DNA of 64,000 bases. It comes from Rhodophyticola sp017644125 (GTDB lineage Bacteria; Pseudomonadota; Alphaproteobacteria; Rhodobacterales; Rhodobacteraceae). Shown here piece by piece: positions 63,134-64,000 of this stretch; the stretch's first letter is position 1; every line of letters starts with the position of its first letter. The stretch lies in assembly GCF_042140125.1 (NCBI RefSeq), contig NZ_CP159473.1; one strand, written 5' to 3'. The notes under the pieces are model-generated. The model ran no database searches. It saw only the letters and a list, made by a program, of their open reading frames with translations, and was not told the DNA's origin. A program made the translations under genes and the position numbers.

Positions 63134-64000
63134 ATGCGTGATGACAGCCATTTGCCGGCAGCCCTGCGGGGTCTGCGCATTCCCGCCGTGGCCGCGCCGC
63201 TTTTCATCGTCTCGGTGCCGGATCTGGTGATTGCCCAGTGCAAGGCGGGGATCATCGGCAGCTTCCCGGCGCTGAATGCACGGGAGGCCGACGGCGAGCC
63301 GCCGATGCTGGAGGCGTGGTTGAAACGGATCACCGAAGAATTGGATGCGTTCAATCAGGCCAACCCCGACAGGCCCGCCGCGCCCTTCGCGGTCAACCAG
63401 ATCGTGCACAGGTCCAATGCGAGACTGGAACGGGATCTGGAGATTTGTGCCGCGTGGCGCGTGCCGATCTGGATCACCTCGCTCGGGGCGCGGGTGGAGG
63501 TGAACGAGGCGGCTCATAGCTGCGGCGGCGTCGCGCTGCATGACATCATCAACAACACCTTCGCGCGGAAGGCGATCGACAAGGGCGCCGATGGGCTGAT
63601 TGCGGTGTCCGCAGGCGCCGGTGGGCATGCGGGGCCCCAGAACCCCTTCGCTCTTGTAGAAGAAATCCGGGGGTGGTTCGACGGCCCGCTTCTGCTTTCA
63701 GGCTCCATCGCCACCGGGCATGCACTTCTGGCGGCGCAGGTTGCGGGAGCCGATCTGGGCTACATCGGCTCTCCCTTCATCGCGACGGAAGAGGCAAATG
63801 CGGTGCCCGATTACAAGCAGATGATCGTCGAGGCCGGAGCGGAGGATATCGTCACATCCTCGCTTTTTACCGGCGTGTCCGGCAATTATCTGAAACCGTC
63901 CGTGTCCAGAGCCGGGATGGATCCCGACAATCTGCCCGCAGCGGATGCCTCGTCGATGTCGTTCGGCAGCGGCGCGTCGAAGCCAAAGGCCTGGAAGGAA
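63134..64000 (+). CDS. Nitronate monooxygenase (2-nitropropane dioxygenase family), cut by window end
   Basis: 289 codons are visible from ATG 63134 to the end. The TIM-barrel FMN enzyme oxidises alkyl nitronates such as propionate-3-nitronate. Visible motifs are RIPAVAAPLFIVSVP near the start, ITSLGARVEVNEAAHSCGG, ADGLIAVSAGAGGHAGPQNP (FMN/substrate loop with the catalytic His region), and ADLGYIGSPFIATEEA. The C-terminus is missing. The start is 197 bp from the divergent gcdH. Confidence 0.93.
   Translation, partial: MRDDSHLPAALRGLRIPAVAAPLFIVSVPDLVIAQCKAGIIGSFPALNAREADGEPPMLEAWLKRITEELDAFNQANPDRPAAPFAVNQIVHRSNARLERDLEICAAWRVPIWITSLGARVEVNEAAHSCGGVALHDIINNTFARKAIDKGADGLIAVSAGAGGHAGPQNPFALVEEIRGWFDGPLLLSGSIATGHALLAAQVAGADLGYIGSPFIATEEANAVPDYKQMIVEAGAEDIVTSSLFTGVSGNYLKPSVSRAGMDPDNLPAADASSMSFGSGASKPKAWKE

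Noticed and set aside
1..64000. CRISPR arrays, rRNA genes, complete insertion sequences
   Set aside because: No regularly spaced repeats, no rRNA-like stretches and no intact transposase were seen.

Overview
The window is high-GC DNA of alphaproteobacterial type. The SPOR lipoprotein / D-Ala-D-Ala carboxypeptidase / tmk / holB / tatD / MBL block, the choline genes and the methylamine-type genes point to Rhodobacterales (a Roseobacter-like marine bacterium). No rRNA, CRISPR array or intact insertion sequence was seen. Assignments rest on reading the translations; no database search was run.

Layout. (1) About 1-9260: a type II secretion system (T2SS) with gspE leftward, gspL-M-C-D-F-H-I-J rightward, gspG-gspO leftward and gspK rightward. 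This block is visibly less GC-rich than what follows. It ends beside an integrase remnant and tRNA-Ser(UGA), so it looks like an old tRNA-targeted island. gspE carries an apparent frameshift. (2) 10.2-16.6 kb: housekeeping genes for the cell envelope (SPOR lipoprotein, PBP5-type carboxypeptidase) and for DNA precursors and replication (tmk, holB), then tatD, an MBL hydrolase and an AEC transporter. (3) 16.7-25 kb: a leftward polyamine/opine-type ABC importer with an enlarged permease and a DUF1330 gene, then a rightward MsbA-like exporter and a DUF2927 protein. (4) 25-32.6 kb: a LysR regulator diverging from a nitrilase-fold amidase, a dipeptide-type ABC importer and an RraA-like protein.

(5) 32.6-39.5 kb: the choline module. 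The importer choXWV runs leftward and betI-betB-betA runs rightward from a shared control region. Together these would import choline and oxidise it to glycine betaine, but betB has a single in-frame amber codon. (6) 39.7-42.9 kb: a fused alpha/beta 2-oxoacid dehydrogenase E1 overlapping a malonyltransferase-like gene, with no E2 or E3. (7) 43-48.9 kb: a tightly packed methylated-amine cluster (dimethylglycine-dehydrogenase-like flavoprotein with GcvT domain, pyrrolysine-free MttB-family methyltransferase, TetR regulator, DAO-type flavoprotein). With region 5 this suggests broad use of quaternary and methylated amines.

(8) 49-50.1 kb: a small lower-GC two-gene cassette encoding an unknown 80-residue protein and a PD-(D/E)xK nuclease-like protein, flanked by inverted repeats. 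(9) 50.3-59.7 kb: a leftward carbohydrate locus with a GH38 alpha-mannosidase, an oligopeptide/oligosaccharide-type ABC importer and an MBL-fold hydrolase. (10) 59.8-64 kb: a phytanoyl-CoA-dioxygenase-like gene diverging from an AraC regulator, glutaryl-CoA dehydrogenase, and a nitronate monooxygenase cut by the window end.

The points most worth checking are the two apparent gene lesions (gspE, betB), the T2SS island boundary at tRNA-Ser, the 20-bp tandem repeat in the gspE/gspL divergent promoter, the E1/acyltransferase pair and the nuclease-like cassette.
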